A stretch of DNA of 64,000 bases from Rubrivivax sp. (GCA_022843905.1 JALHMT010000004.1:191205-255204); one strand, 5' to 3'; counted from the first letter of the stretch, positions 51,499 through 60,440 are shown. Numbers and translations: made by a program. The notes: generated by a model from the letters alone, not told the origin.

Positions 51499-52826
51499 GA
51501 CAGCTCTTCCTTGCGAATCTTGACGATCGGTGCCAGGACCGTGGGCAGTGCCTGCATCTTGGCCAGCGCGGCCTTCATGCGGCCTTCCACGGTGTCGTGC
51601 GTGAGGATGATGAGGTCGGTCTGCTTTTCACCCTCGGCACTCTCGCGCTGCAGCACGGCGTCGATCGAGATGTCGTGCTCGGCCAGGATGCCGGTGATGC
51701 GCGCCAGCACGCCGGTCTGGTCGGCCACGCACAGGCGCAGGTAGAAGGCGGTGACCACCTCGTCGATCGACAGGATCGGCGTGTTCTGCATCGAGCCGGG
51801 CTGGAAGGCCAGGTGCGGCACGCGGTGATCGGGGTCGGCGGTGTGCAGGCGGGTGATGTCCACCAGGTCGGCCACCACGGCGCTGGCCGTCGGCTCCGAG
51901 CCCGCGCCCTTGCCGTAGTACAGCGTCGTGCCCACGGCATCGCCCTGCACCACCACGGCGTTCATCGCGCCTTCGACGTTGGCGATGAGGCGCTGCGATG
52001 GAATCAGCGTCGGGTGCACGCGCAGTTCGATGCCATGCTGCCGACGCCGCGTGATGCCCAGCAGCTTGATGCGGTAGCCCAATTGCTCGGCGTAACGGAT
52101 GTCCGCGGCCTGCAGCCCCGTGATGCCTTCGACGTGGGCCTTGTCGAACTGCACCGGGATGCCGAAGGCAATGGCGCTCATGATGGTCGCCTTGTGCGCC
52201 GCGTCGACGCCTTCGATGTCGAAGGTCGGGTCGGCTTCGGCGTAGCCCAGGCGCTGCGCTTCCTTCAGCACCACGCCGAAGTCCAGCCCCTTGCTGCGCA
52301 TCTCCGACAGGATGAAGTTGGTGGTGCCGTTGATGATGCCGGCGATCCATTCGATGCGGTTGGCCGTCAGGCCTTCGCGCAGCGCCTTGATGATGGGGAT
52401 GCCACCGGCCACGGCCGCCTCGAAGGCCACCACGACGCCCTTCTGGCTCGCAGCTGCGAAGATCTCGGTGCCATGCACGGCCAGCAGCGCCTTGTTGGCC
52501 GTGACGACATGCTTGCCCGCGGCAATGGCTTCCATCATCAGCGTGCGCGCGATGCCGTAGCCACCGATCAGCTCCACCACGATGTCGATGTCGGGGTTGG
52601 CGATGACCTCGCGGGCATCGGCCACCACGCGCGCCTGGTCGCCCACGACCGCGCGTGCACGCTCGGTGTCGAGATCGGCCACCATCGTGACCCGGATGTC
52701 GCGGCCGGCGCGGCGCCGGATCTCTTCCTGGTTGCGCTGAAGCACCTTGAAGGTGCCGCTGCCGACCGTGCCGATGCCGAGCAGGCCGACCTGGATGGGT
52801 TTGTTGTCGACAGGTCCGGAGCTCAT
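51495..52826 (-). CDS. hom: Homoserine dehydrogenase
   Basis: A 443-residue NAD(P)-dependent enzyme reducing aspartate semialdehyde to homoserine, the branch point before threonine and methionine. Rossmann motif GLLGIGTVGSGTF is near residue 14, with VVTANKALLA, GINGTTNFIL-type stretch (AGIINGTTNFILSEM) and the catalytic region EADPTFDIEGVDAAHK. A C-terminal ACT domain (about 355-435, VADQTGVLARITGILAEHDI) suggests feedback control by threonine. Coupled by ATGA both to the aminotransferase upstream and thrC downstream. Confidence 0.97.
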   Translation of the reverse strand: MSSGPVDNKPIQVGLLGIGTVGSGTFKVLQRNQEEIRRRAGRDIRVTMVADLDTERARAVVGDQARVVADAREVIANPDIDIVVELIGGYGIARTLMMEAIAAGKHVVTANKALLAVHGTEIFAAASQKGVVVAFEAAVAGGIPIIKALREGLTANRIEWIAGIINGTTNFILSEMRSKGLDFGVVLKEAQRLGYAEADPTFDIEGVDAAHKATIMSAIAFGIPVQFDKAHVEGITGLQAADIRYAEQLGYRIKLLGITRRRQHGIELRVHPTLIPSQRLIANVEGAMNAVVVQGDAVGTTLYYGKGAGSEPTASAVVADLVDITRLHTADPDHRVPHLAFQPGSMQNTPILSIDEVVTAFYLRLCVADQTGVLARITGILAEHDISIDAVLQRESAEGEKQTDLIILTHDTVEGRMKAALAKMQALPTVLAPIVKIRKEELS

Positions 52827-54055
52827 GTGCTGTGTCTCTTGCGGTAGTGGGCCAGGAATCGATCGATGCGGCTGACGGCCTCGGTCAGGTCATCGGAGTT
52901 GGGCAGGAAGACGATGCGGAAGTGGTCGGGCGCGGGCCAGTTGAAGCCCGTGCCCTGCACGATCAGCACCTTTTCCTCATCCAGCAGCTCGTAGGCGAAC
53001 TGCTGGTCGTTTTCGATCGGGTAGAGCTTGGGGTCCAGCCGGGGGAACATGTAGAGCGCCGCCTTGGGCTTGACCACCGTGACGCCCGGAATCTGCGTCA
53101 AGAGCTGGTAGGCCAGGTCGCGCTGGCGGCACAGCCGGCCACTGGGCGCGACCAGGTCCTTGATGCTCTGGTAGCCCCCCAGGGCAGTCTGGATCGCCAG
53201 CTGGCCGGGCGTGTTGGCGCACAGCCGCATCGACGCCAGCATGTTCAGGCCTTCGATGTAGTCCTTGGCGTGGCGCTTGTCGCCCGAGACGATCATCCAG
53301 CCCGCGCGGTAGCCGCAGGATCGGTAGTTCTTCGACAGGCCGTTGTAGGTGACGAACAGCACGTCGTCGGCCAGCGACGCGATGCTGGTGTGCGTGTGCC
53401 CGTCGTACAGCGTCTTGTCGTAGATCTCGTCGGCGAAGATGATCAGCTGGTGCTGGCGCGCGATCTCGACGATGCCGCGAAGCAGGTCATCGGGGTACAG
53501 GGCGCCCGTCGGATTGTTCGGATTGATGACGACGATGGCCTTGGTGCGCGGCGTGATGCGGGCGCGCATATCGTCCAGATCGGGCAGCCAGCCGCTGCCC
53601 TCGTCACAGCGGTAGTGCACCGGGGTGCCGCTGGACAGCGACACCACCGCCGTGTACAGCGGGTAGTCCGGCGACGGGATCAGGACTTCGTCACCGGTGT
53701 CGAGCAAGGCGTTCATGCTCATCGCGATCAGTTCCGATGCGCCGTTGCCCAGGTACACATCGTCCACCGTCACGCCGGCAATGCGCTTTTCCTGGCAGTA
53801 GTGCACCACCGCCTTGCGCGGCGCGAACAGGCCCTTGCTGTCGGTGTAGCCGGCGGCATCGGGCAGGTTGCGGATCATGTCCTGCACGATCTCGTCGGGC
53901 GGCTCGATGCCGAAGGCCGCGATGTTGCCGATGTTCAGCTTGATGATGCGGTGGCCTTCCTCCTCCATCTGGCGCGCCTTGTCGAGCACGGGGCCGCGGA
54001 TGTCGTATCCGACGTTGGCCAGCTTGCTGGACTTGGCAATGGGCTTGAGCATCAA
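52823..54055 (-). CDS. alaA: Alanine/pyruvate-type aminotransferase AlaA
   Basis: A 410-residue fold-type I PLP aminotransferase. It starts MMLKPIAKSSKLANVGYDIR, as AlaA proteins do, and has YLGNGASELIAMSMNALLD, NPNNPTGALYPDDLL, the PLP lysine in YNGLSKNYRSCGYRAGW (about residue 242) and a C-terminal arginine in FRIVFLPN. E. coli AlaA makes alanine from pyruvate and glutamate. The Met at 54052 is an equal start. First gene of the alaA-hom-thrC-mobB-moeA-moaD chain, divergent from the Mth938-like gene. Confidence 0.93.
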   Translation of the reverse strand: MMLKPIAKSSKLANVGYDIRGPVLDKARQMEEEGHRIIKLNIGNIAAFGIEPPDEIVQDMIRNLPDAAGYTDSKGLFAPRKAVVHYCQEKRIAGVTVDDVYLGNGASELIAMSMNALLDTGDEVLIPSPDYPLYTAVVSLSSGTPVHYRCDEGSGWLPDLDDMRARITPRTKAIVVINPNNPTGALYPDDLLRGIVEIARQHQLIIFADEIYDKTLYDGHTHTSIASLADDVLFVTYNGLSKNYRSCGYRAGWMIVSGDKRHAKDYIEGLNMLASMRLCANTPGQLAIQTALGGYQSIKDLVAPSGRLCRQRDLAYQLLTQIPGVTVVKPKAALYMFPRLDPKLYPIENDQQFAYELLDEEKVLIVQGTGFNWPAPDHFRIVFLPNSDDLTEAVSRIDRFLAHYRKRHST

Positions 54056-54082
54056 GGTCAGGGCTCCGAGGGCGGTCGAAAC

Positions 54083-54088
54083 TAGAAT
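54083..54088 (+). promoter_or_regulatory. Putative -10 box of the Mth938-like gene
   Basis: TAGAAT nine bases before the ATG at 54098 would place the transcription start almost at the first codon, so the mRNA could be leaderless. The 42-base spacer to alaA leaves little room for anything else. Confidence 0.4.
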
Positions 54089-54097
54089 TATCCCTCC

Positions 54098-54478
54098 ATG
54101 AAGTTCCAGCCCGACACGCTAGCAGGCGTCAACGTCATCACCCGCCAGGAACCGGGGCGCCTGTTCGTGGGCACGACGGCCTGGACGCAGAGCGTCATCG
54201 TGCCCTGGAGGGGCCCGGCGCTATCCTGGGACGCTGCAGGCTTCGACGCCCTGACGGCGGCGCATTTCGAACGCCTTGCCGAGCTCGAACCCGAGGTGGT
54301 GATCTTCGGCAGCGGCGCCCGGCTGCGTTTCGCCCCACCCGCCCTGCTGCGCTCTCTGATCGATCGACGCATCGGCGTGGAGTCGATGGACACGGCGGCC
54401 GCCAGCCGCACCTACAACGTGCTGGCCAACGAGGGGCGGACGGTGGTCGCCGCCTTCTTGCTCGACGCTTCGGGCTGA
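54098..54478 (+). CDS. Mth938-like domain protein (DUF498)
   Basis: A 126-residue protein of the Mth938/NDUFAF3-like fold. Recognisable parts are INVITRQEPGRLFVGTTAWT in part (VITRQEPGRLFVG), VVIFGSGARLRFAPPALLRS, and GVESMDTAAASRTYNVLANE with the conserved glycine-rich turn. The mitochondrial relative assists complex I assembly; bacterial members have no settled function. No signal peptide. Stands alone between alaA and the peroxiredoxin. Confidence 0.88.
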   Translation: MKFQPDTLAGVNVITRQEPGRLFVGTTAWTQSVIVPWRGPALSWDAAGFDALTAAHFERLAELEPEVVIFGSGARLRFAPPALLRSLIDRRIGVESMDTAAASRTYNVLANEGRTVVAAFLLDASG

Positions 54479-54588
54479 CGGCAGGGGCGCGTTTCACACA
54501 GGCGGCTATCGCGCGCGCGAGGAGGGCCCGGAACACCGGCCGGACACTGGCTCATGCTGCGCTGCAGGGGGCCGACGCGCGAAGACTT

Positions 54589-54594
54589 TATAAT
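54589..54594 (+). promoter_or_regulatory. Consensus -10 box of the peroxiredoxin gene
   Basis: A perfect TATAAT in an A/T-rich patch, 48 bases before the chosen ATG at 54642. The -35 position is GC-rich with no TTGACA-like match. A start site near 54601 would leave the earlier ATG at 54612 with almost no leader, favouring 54642. Confidence 0.5.
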
Positions 54595-54641
54595 TTGCTC
54601 TGAGCCTTCAGATGGCGCCCGTTTCCGAGATCACACCACCT

Positions 54642-55118
54642 ATGACGCCTGCAGTCAACAAAGCCCTCCCGGAATTCGAAGCGCTCGCCACCGGCGGCGT
54701 GAAGTTCACGCCCCAGTCGCACATCGGCCGCGCGGTGGTGCTGTACTTCTACCCCAAGGACAACACGCCCGGCTGCACCACCGAAGCGATGCAGTTCCGC
54801 GACAAGCACAAGGACTTCGTGAAGGCCGGCGCCGTGGTCTTCGGGGTCTCCCGGGACAATCTCGCCTCGCACGAAAAATTCAAGACTGCGCTGGAACTGC
54901 CGTTCGAACTCATCGCCGATACCGAAGAAAAACTCTGTCACATGTTCGGGGTGGTGAAGAACAAGATCATGTACGGCAAGAAGGTCAAGGGCATCGAGCG
55001 CAGCACTTTCCTGATGGACGCCAGTGGCGTGATGCGGGCCGAATGGCGCGGCATCAAGGTGGCCGGCCATGTCGATGAAGTGCTCAAGGCAGTGAAGGCC
55101 CTGAAGAAGGCGGCCTGA
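54642..55118 (+). CDS. bcp: Peroxiredoxin (Bcp/PrxQ type)
   Basis: A 158-residue thiol peroxidase. The peroxidatic cysteine is in YPKDNTPGCTTEAMQFRD (about residue 46), with the catalytic Thr three residues before it. The resolving cysteine that Bcp often carries five positions later is methionine here; another cysteine lies at EEKLCHMFG (about 95), so the enzyme is one-Cys or uses an atypical partner. The ATG at 54642 gives MTPAVNKALPEFEALATGG, matching the usual start; an ATG at 54612 is possible. A good terminator follows 59 bases after the stop. Confidence 0.9.
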   Translation: MTPAVNKALPEFEALATGGVKFTPQSHIGRAVVLYFYPKDNTPGCTTEAMQFRDKHKDFVKAGAVVFGVSRDNLASHEKFKTALELPFELIADTEEKLCHMFGVVKNKIMYGKKVKGIERSTFLMDASGVMRAEWRGIKVAGHVDEVLKAVKALKKAA

Positions 55119-55176
55119 GATCGACCTTCTGCCCCCCCTGCGGCGAACCTTGTCCCGTCGCGAACCCACTCTCCGG

Positions 55177-55208
55177 AAGCCGCACATGCGTTTGTGCGGC
55201 TTTTCTAC
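55177..55208 (+). terminator. Rho-independent terminator after the peroxiredoxin gene
   Basis: AAGCCGCACA-TGCGTT-TGTGCGGCTT forms a ten-pair stem followed by TTTTCTACTTT. It is the clearest intrinsic terminator in the window and ends 20 bases before the phoH start. Confidence 0.85.
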
Positions 55209-55227
55209 TTTCTGATCCGCCCAACCC

Positions 55228-56856
55228 ATGCCCCTGCCCAAGCCGCCTTCCAAGAAAGCCGCCTTCCTGGCTCCTGCCGACTTCGAATCCCAGGCCGCAC
55301 CCAAGACCGAGAAGCGTCCCCTCAGGGCGGCGCTGCCGGTCGAGGCGCCGTCGCTTCAGCGCGAAGGCCCCGCCGCCGTGGCCGCGCCCCTGGTCCCCGT
55401 GCCACGCACGGCGGCCGATCCCCCCCGGCCGGCCACCCGGAGCAAGCCGCGACGCGCCCGGAGCGAGGGACCGCCCAAGCTGTTCGTGCTGGACACCAAC
55501 GTGCTGATGCACGACCCGATGTCGCTGTTCCGCTTCGAGGAGCACGATGTCTATCTGCCGATGATCACGCTCGAGGAACTGGACAACCACAAGAAGGGCA
55601 TGAGCGAGGTGGCGCGCAACGCGCGTCAGGTCAGCCGCTCGCTCGACGGACTGGCCACCGCCGGCTCGCTCGACCCCAAGGCAGGCATCCCGCTGGACAA
55701 GACCGGCCACAAGGACGCCGGCGGCAAGCTGTTCTTCCAGACCACGCTGCTCGACATCAAGCTCCCGCCCGGCCTGCCCCAGGGCAAGGCCGACAACCAG
55801 ATCCTGGGCGTGGTACAGAGCCTTCGCGAGCAGCAGCCCGCCCGCGAGGTGGTGCTGGTGTCCAAGGACATCAACATGCGCGTCAAGGCGCGTGCGCTGG
55901 GTCTGCCGGCGGAGGACTACTTCAACGACAAGACGCTGGAGGACGGCGACCTGCTGTACACCGGCGTGTTCGCTCTGCCGGCCGACTTCTGGGAACGCCA
56001 TGGCAAGACCATGGAGAGCTGGCAGCAGGCTGGCCACACCTACTACCGCATCAGCGGTCCGCTGGTGCCCGTGCTGATGATCAATCAGTTCGTCTACCTC
56101 GAGACACCGGGCGCGGCGCCGCTGTACGCCAAGGTGACCGAGATCACCGGCAAGACGGCGGTCCTGAAGACCCTGCGCGACTACACCCACGGCAAGAACG
56201 CGGTATGGGGCGTGACGGCGCGCAACCGCGAGCAGGTCTTCGCACTGAGCCTGTTGATGGACCCGGACTGCGACTTCATCACCCTGACCGGCACGGCGGG
56301 CACCGGCAAGACGCTGCTGACGCTGGCTGCGGGCCTGTCGCAGGTGCTGGACGAGCGGCGCTACACCGAGATCATCGTCACGCGCGTGACAGTGCCGGTG
56401 GGCGACGACATCGGCTTCCTGCCCGGCAACGAGGAAGAGAAGATGGGCCCCTGGATGGGTGCGCTGGACGACAACCTCGAGGTGCTGGCGCGCAGCGATT
56501 CCACGGCCGGCGAATGGGGCCGGGCCGCCACCAACGACCTGGTGCGCAGCAAGATCAAGATCAAGAGCCTGAACTTCATGCGCGGGCGCACCTTCCTGAA
56601 CAAGTTCGTCATCATCGACGAGGCGCAGAACCTGACGCCCAAGCAGATGAAGACGCTGATCACGCGCGCCGGCCCGGGCACCAAGATCGTCTGCCTGGGC
56701 AACCTGGCGCAGATCGACACGCCCTACCTCACCGAGGGCAGTTCGGGCCTGACCTACGCTGTCGACCGCTTCAAGGGCTGGCCGCACGGCGGCCATCTGA
56801 CGCTGGCACGCGGCGAGCGCTCGCGGCTGGCCGATTTCGCTTCCGAGGTGCTGTGA
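55228..56856 (+). CDS. PhoH-family protein with N-terminal PIN domain
   Basis: A 542-residue cytoplasmic protein: a Pro/Arg-rich leader (1-85), a PIN nuclease domain (about 90-230, FVLDTNVLMHDP, TLEELDNHKKG, LVSKDINMRVKA with the acidic metal ligands), then a PhoH ATPase domain (about 330-540) with GTAGTGKTLLTLAAG (Walker A) and FVIIDEAQNLTPKQMKTLI (Walker B). PIN-PhoH proteins are toxin-antitoxin related RNA helicase/nucleases (PhoH2 in actinobacteria), and this longer form is common in Proteobacteria. RNA unwinding and cleavage are likely but unproven. Repeat copy D begins at its stop. Confidence 0.92.
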   Translation: MPLPKPPSKKAAFLAPADFESQAAPKTEKRPLRAALPVEAPSLQREGPAAVAAPLVPVPRTAADPPRPATRSKPRRARSEGPPKLFVLDTNVLMHDPMSLFRFEEHDVYLPMITLEELDNHKKGMSEVARNARQVSRSLDGLATAGSLDPKAGIPLDKTGHKDAGGKLFFQTTLLDIKLPPGLPQGKADNQILGVVQSLREQQPAREVVLVSKDINMRVKARALGLPAEDYFNDKTLEDGDLLYTGVFALPADFWERHGKTMESWQQAGHTYYRISGPLVPVLMINQFVYLETPGAAPLYAKVTEITGKTAVLKTLRDYTHGKNAVWGVTARNREQVFALSLLMDPDCDFITLTGTAGTGKTLLTLAAGLSQVLDERRYTEIIVTRVTVPVGDDIGFLPGNEEEKMGPWMGALDDNLEVLARSDSTAGEWGRAATNDLVRSKIKIKSLNFMRGRTFLNKFVIIDEAQNLTPKQMKTLITRAGPGTKIVCLGNLAQIDTPYLTEGSSGLTYAVDRFKGWPHGGHLTLARGERSRLADFASEVL

Positions 56857-57022
56857 ACCACCCCCGCAGCGGCTTCGCCGCAGCTTGCAGCCCGCGCCGG
56901 GCCGGTGGCCCGGCCCCTCGCCAGGCGCAAAGGGTCCGCCGGACCCTTCTCGTCCGGGCTCGGCCCCCTCAAGGGGGCAACCCCAGCGGCCAGGCAAAGC
57001 CTGTCCGCGGCGTTCGCTTGAT
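56857..57022 (+). repeat. Palindromic intergenic repeat, copy D (long form)
   Basis: The longest copy (about 165 bases) fills most of the 198-base phoH-murA spacer. It begins at the phoH stop with the AGCGGC-TTC-GCCGC hairpin, has an inserted middle part with GGGCCGG-T-GGCCCGG-like and GGGTCC-GCC-GGACCC hairpins, then CCCCCTCAAGGGGG, and ends with CAGCGGCCAGGCAAAGCCTG and TCCGCGGCGTTCGCTTG. The last hairpin has an AAA loop instead of GGA, as in copy E. Confidence 0.85.
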
Positions 57023-57054
57023 GATGGTCCCTCGAGGCAAGCTGGAACACTCTT

Positions 57055-58356
57055 ATGGCTGACCTGATCGTTCACGGCGGCGCCCCCCTGCGGGGCCGCA
57101 TCACGCCCTCGGCGAACAAGAACGCGGTGCTGCCCATCCTGTGCGCCACGCTGCTGACACGCGAGCCGGTGCGGCTGCGCGGCATCACCGAGATCACCGA
57201 CGTGAAGAAGATCCTCGAGATCTTCCGCATGCTGGGCAGCCACGTCGAGGTCGACTTCTCGACCGGCATTCTCGATGTGCACCACCGCGACACGCTGTTC
57301 GACGAGACGCGACACCGCCTGCCCGAGGAGATGCGCTCGTCCATCATGCTGGTGCCCGGCCTGATGGCGCGCTTCGGCGCCGCGCGCATCGAAAACGACG
57401 TCAAGGGCTGCAGTCTGGGAGCGCGCGAGATCGACCCGCACATCGACGTCTTCGAGCGCTTCGGCGGCCGGGTGGAGCGCAGCAACGGCGCCATCGTCAT
57501 CCGCACCGACGGCGCGCTGCAGGCTTCGAGCCACTGGATGGACTACGCCTCGGTCACCACCACCGAGAACTTCGTGCTGTGCGCTGCGCTGGCACGAGGC
57601 ACGTCGACGATGATCAATGCCGCCAGCGAACCGCACGTGCAGGAGTTCTGCCAGTTCATGGCGCTGCTGGGTGCGCGCATCGAAGGCATGGGCACCTCGA
57701 GCCTGACGGTGCATGGCGTCGACCGGCTGGGCGGCGCCGACTTCAGCTTCGCCGAGGACTTCCACGAAATCGTCACCTTCCTGGCGCTGGGCGCCATCAC
57801 CGGCGGCGAGGTGACGGTGAAGAACTCCACCCCCGAGCAGTTCCCGCTGCTCGACCGCACCTTCGCCAAGTTCGGCGTTCACATCGAGCACCAGGGCGGC
57901 TGGTCTCGCAACGTCAACGATGGCCCGCTGCGCGTGAAGGAGCCCTTCACGCAGAACATCCTGCAGAAGGTCGAAGCGGCCCCCTGGCCCTACGTGCCGG
58001 TGGACCTCCTGCCCATCTTCGTGACGCTGGGCGTCAAGGCTCAGGGCCAGTGCATGTTCTGGAACAAGGTGTACGACGGCGCGATGGGCTGGACGGCCGA
58101 GCTCTCGCGCTTCGGCGCACACGCCTTCCTGGCCGACCCGCACCGCATCATCACCTTCGGCGGCAAGCCGCTGCAGCCGGCCACGGTGGAAAGTCCCTAC
58201 ATCATCCGCGCTGCCATCGCCATGCTGATGCTGGCCTGCAGCATACCGGGCCAGTCGCGCATCAAGCAGGCGGCACCGATCAGGCGGGCGCATCCGCACT
58301 TCGCCGAGAACATCACCCGCCTCGGCGCAAGAGTGGAGTGGGTCGACGGCGACTGA
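57055..58356 (+). CDS. Divergent MurA-like enolpyruvyl transferase
   Basis: A 433-residue protein of the EPT fold, annotated by similarity as UDP-N-acetylglucosamine 1-carboxyvinyltransferase. The N-terminal half keeps key MurA features: the lysine-asparagine pair in PSANKNAVLPILC (residue about 21), the active-site cysteine in GCSLGAREIDPH (about residue 122) and the following arginine. The C-terminal half differs: the PTDMQAQF region reads VPVDLLPIFVTLG (aspartate kept), ENRF is replaced by KVYDGAMGW, and the ATDLRAS region by VESPYIIRAA. It may be a paralogue with another sugar acceptor or a second MurA; a canonical murA is probably elsewhere. ATG at 57055. Flanked by repeat copies D and E. 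Confidence 0.82.
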   Translation: MADLIVHGGAPLRGRITPSANKNAVLPILCATLLTREPVRLRGITEITDVKKILEIFRMLGSHVEVDFSTGILDVHHRDTLFDETRHRLPEEMRSSIMLVPGLMARFGAARIENDVKGCSLGAREIDPHIDVFERFGGRVERSNGAIVIRTDGALQASSHWMDYASVTTTENFVLCAALARGTSTMINAASEPHVQEFCQFMALLGARIEGMGTSSLTVHGVDRLGGADFSFAEDFHEIVTFLALGAITGGEVTVKNSTPEQFPLLDRTFAKFGVHIEHQGGWSRNVNDGPLRVKEPFTQNILQKVEAAPWPYVPVDLLPIFVTLGVKAQGQCMFWNKVYDGAMGWTAELSRFGAHAFLADPHRIITFGGKPLQPATVESPYIIRAAIAMLMLACSIPGQSRIKQAAPIRRAHPHFAENITRLGARVEWVDGD

Positions 58357-58360
58357 GTGG

Positions 58361-58444
58361 GCCCACCCCCGTAGCGCCTCCGGCGCCCCCTTAAGGGGGC
58401 AACCCCAGCGGCCGGGCAAAGCCCGTCCGCGGCGTCCGCTTGAT
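58361..58444 (+). repeat. Palindromic intergenic repeat, copy E
   Basis: Starts five bases after the murA-like stop. Hairpins in order: GCGCC-TCC-GGCGC, CCCCCTTAAGGGGG and GGGC-AAA-GCCC inside CAGCGG...TCCGCGGCGTCCGCTTG. The AAA-loop core links it to copy D and sets both apart from copies A-C. Confidence 0.88.
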
Positions 58445-58494
58445 CGCGGGCACAGCGATGGGGCGCGGCTCGCGTCAGGGGCACTGTCCGGGGC

Positions 58495-60360
58495 CTATTT
58501 GCCCCGTGCCTTCTCCACTGCCTTCTGCGGGTGGATCAGGTTGCGGCGCCCGTCCTCGCTGCGCTCGGCGGTATCGACGATCATCGAGATGACCTGCGGC
58601 GGCTTCAGCGCCGGGTTCACCGCCAGCATCTTGGCCGCCAGATTGGCCACCTGCGGCGCCGCCATCGAGGTGCCCGACAGCGCCACCTTGTCACCACCGG
58701 GCAGATAGCTCGGCACCTGGTAGCCGTTGGCATGCACCTTCACGGTCGGGCCGTAGCTGGTGAACCCGGCCTCGTCGCCGGCCAGGTCCACGGCGCCCAC
58801 GGTCAGCAGGTTGGGCAGCACGATGTCGGCCGGCATGCTCTCGTTGAAGCTGGCGTCGTCGCCGCTGTTGCCGGCGGCTGCGATGAACAGGATGCCCGGG
58901 GCATTGCGCATGGCCTCGGTCAGTGCCTTCTTCGAGATGTCGAACAGCTCGCGTGCGAGCTTCTTGCGCTCATCGGCGTTCTTGCCGATGCCGCACTGCT
59001 CCAGTTCGCCTTCCACGGCGGTGACGTTGCCGCCCCAGCTCATGTTGGCAACGCGCACACCATGCGTCTTCATGAAGGCCACCGTCTGGCGCAGGGCAGC
59101 AGCATCGCGCAGGGACCCCTCGCGGCTGGGACAGGGGTCGGGCTTGAGCGTGTGGCCGAACTCGATGCGTGCCACCAGCAAACGCGCGTAAGGGTTGCCC
59201 GCCATCGCGATGCCGGCCACGTGGGTGCCGTGCACGAAGTTGCCGGCCAGTCCCAGCTCCTCGACAGCGGCCTTGTAACCCTCGGGTGAAAGGGTGGACA
59301 GAAACGACTTCACCTCCGTCGCTTCGGGACTGTCGATGTTCGACTGCAGGTCCGACAAGCCCTTGGTGCGCGACTTCATCTGTGGCAGCTGCGCGCGAAG
59401 TCCTGAAGGGATCACCTGCAGTTCACTCTTCGACGGCCGGCTGTACTTGTCGAAGGCGACAACCAGCGGCCGCCCCTGGGCATCGCGTGCGACCTGCTTG
59501 CCGAACAGTGCCGTGTCGACGCCGCTGTCCCACACTGCCAGAGTGACCGGGCCGCGGCCCTGGCCGGGCTCGATCACGACATCACGCGCGGCCCAGATGT
59601 CGGCCTTGCTGACCTTGTTGGCCGACAGGTACGAGGTGAAGGCCTCGACGTAGGTCTGCTTCAGCGGCAGTGTCACCAGCAGCGTGTACCGAGCGCCGAC
59701 CAGGCCCCAGGCAAACTCGGAGCTCAAGGCGCCCGACGAGGACACGATCGGCTGCAGCACCTCGCGAACCCGGCCCATCACCAGGCCCTCGCCGACCAGC
59801 TCGGCACCGGCCTTCAGTTCACGGATGTCGTTTTCGACCACCTTGAACGGCACGGCGGCCAGTTGGAGCGCAATGTACGCAGCCACCGCCTTTCGATGGT
59901 CTTCGCTGCCCAGCGGATGCTTCTTGGCGGCTTCGCTGACCGCGCGCAGGCGCAGGCCCGAGAGCAGCTTGTCGGCAGGCTTGTCCTGCAGCGCCCGCAC
60001 TTCCTCCGCTCGCGCCAGCGCCTGTTCGTAGCGGCCTTCCAGCGCGTCCAGCAAGGACAAGGTGTTGAGAAGGTCCCGGCGCGTGGCTCGATCGGGAATC
60101 TCGAAGCCCGTCAGCACACCTTCGATGTCGCGCCGCACAGCGACCGCGAAGGGTGCGAAGCGGTCGGCCTGACGCACGATGTCTTCGACCGGACCGTCGA
60201 TGCGATAGCTGAAGCGCGGCAGGTCCGCCGCCTTCTCGATGCGCGGCTTGCCCTGGGCGTGCGTCGGTCCGACCGTCGCCAGCGAGACGGACAAGGCCAA
60301 TGCCGTGCACAGGCCAAACACGCGCAAGATACCCGACACACCCGACCGCAGCAGCTTCAT
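58495..60360 (-). CDS. Secreted subtilisin-like serine protease (S8)
   Basis: A 621-residue exported protease. Residues 1-36 form a signal peptide ending ATVGPTHAQG. Residues 37-270 are a helical pro- or accessory domain with no match I can name. The catalytic domain follows: Asp in TLAVWDSGVDTALF (about residue 280), His in FVHGTHVAGIAMAG (about 382), the Asn oxyanion region FIAAAGNSGDDASF and Ser in LSGTSMAAPQVANLAAKML (about 575). The triad is complete, so it should be active. An insertion of about 100 residues separates Asp and His. The ATG at 60360 gives a signal-peptide start; an ATG nine codons upstream is possible. Convergent with the murA-like gene. Confidence 0.9.
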   Translation of the reverse strand: MKLLRSGVSGILRVFGLCTALALSVSLATVGPTHAQGKPRIEKAADLPRFSYRIDGPVEDIVRQADRFAPFAVAVRRDIEGVLTGFEIPDRATRRDLLNTLSLLDALEGRYEQALARAEEVRALQDKPADKLLSGLRLRAVSEAAKKHPLGSEDHRKAVAAYIALQLAAVPFKVVENDIRELKAGAELVGEGLVMGRVREVLQPIVSSSGALSSEFAWGLVGARYTLLVTLPLKQTYVEAFTSYLSANKVSKADIWAARDVVIEPGQGRGPVTLAVWDSGVDTALFGKQVARDAQGRPLVVAFDKYSRPSKSELQVIPSGLRAQLPQMKSRTKGLSDLQSNIDSPEATEVKSFLSTLSPEGYKAAVEELGLAGNFVHGTHVAGIAMAGNPYARLLVARIEFGHTLKPDPCPSREGSLRDAAALRQTVAFMKTHGVRVANMSWGGNVTAVEGELEQCGIGKNADERKKLARELFDISKKALTEAMRNAPGILFIAAAGNSGDDASFNESMPADIVLPNLLTVGAVDLAGDEAGFTSYGPTVKVHANGYQVPSYLPGGDKVALSGTSMAAPQVANLAAKMLAVNPALKPPQVISMIVDTAERSEDGRRNLIHPQKAVEKARGK

Positions 60361-60440
60361 CGTCCTGGCTCCATGGAGAGCCGACATGGTAGCCCCGGGG
60401 CGCCTGTGCCGCGACGTGATGCGACAGGCTGCCGTTCCAG

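Noticed and set aside
55084-58419. A 1111-codon minus-strand frame across phoH and the murA-like gene
   Set aside because: It runs through two real plus-strand genes and repeat copies D and E; composition is shadow-like.
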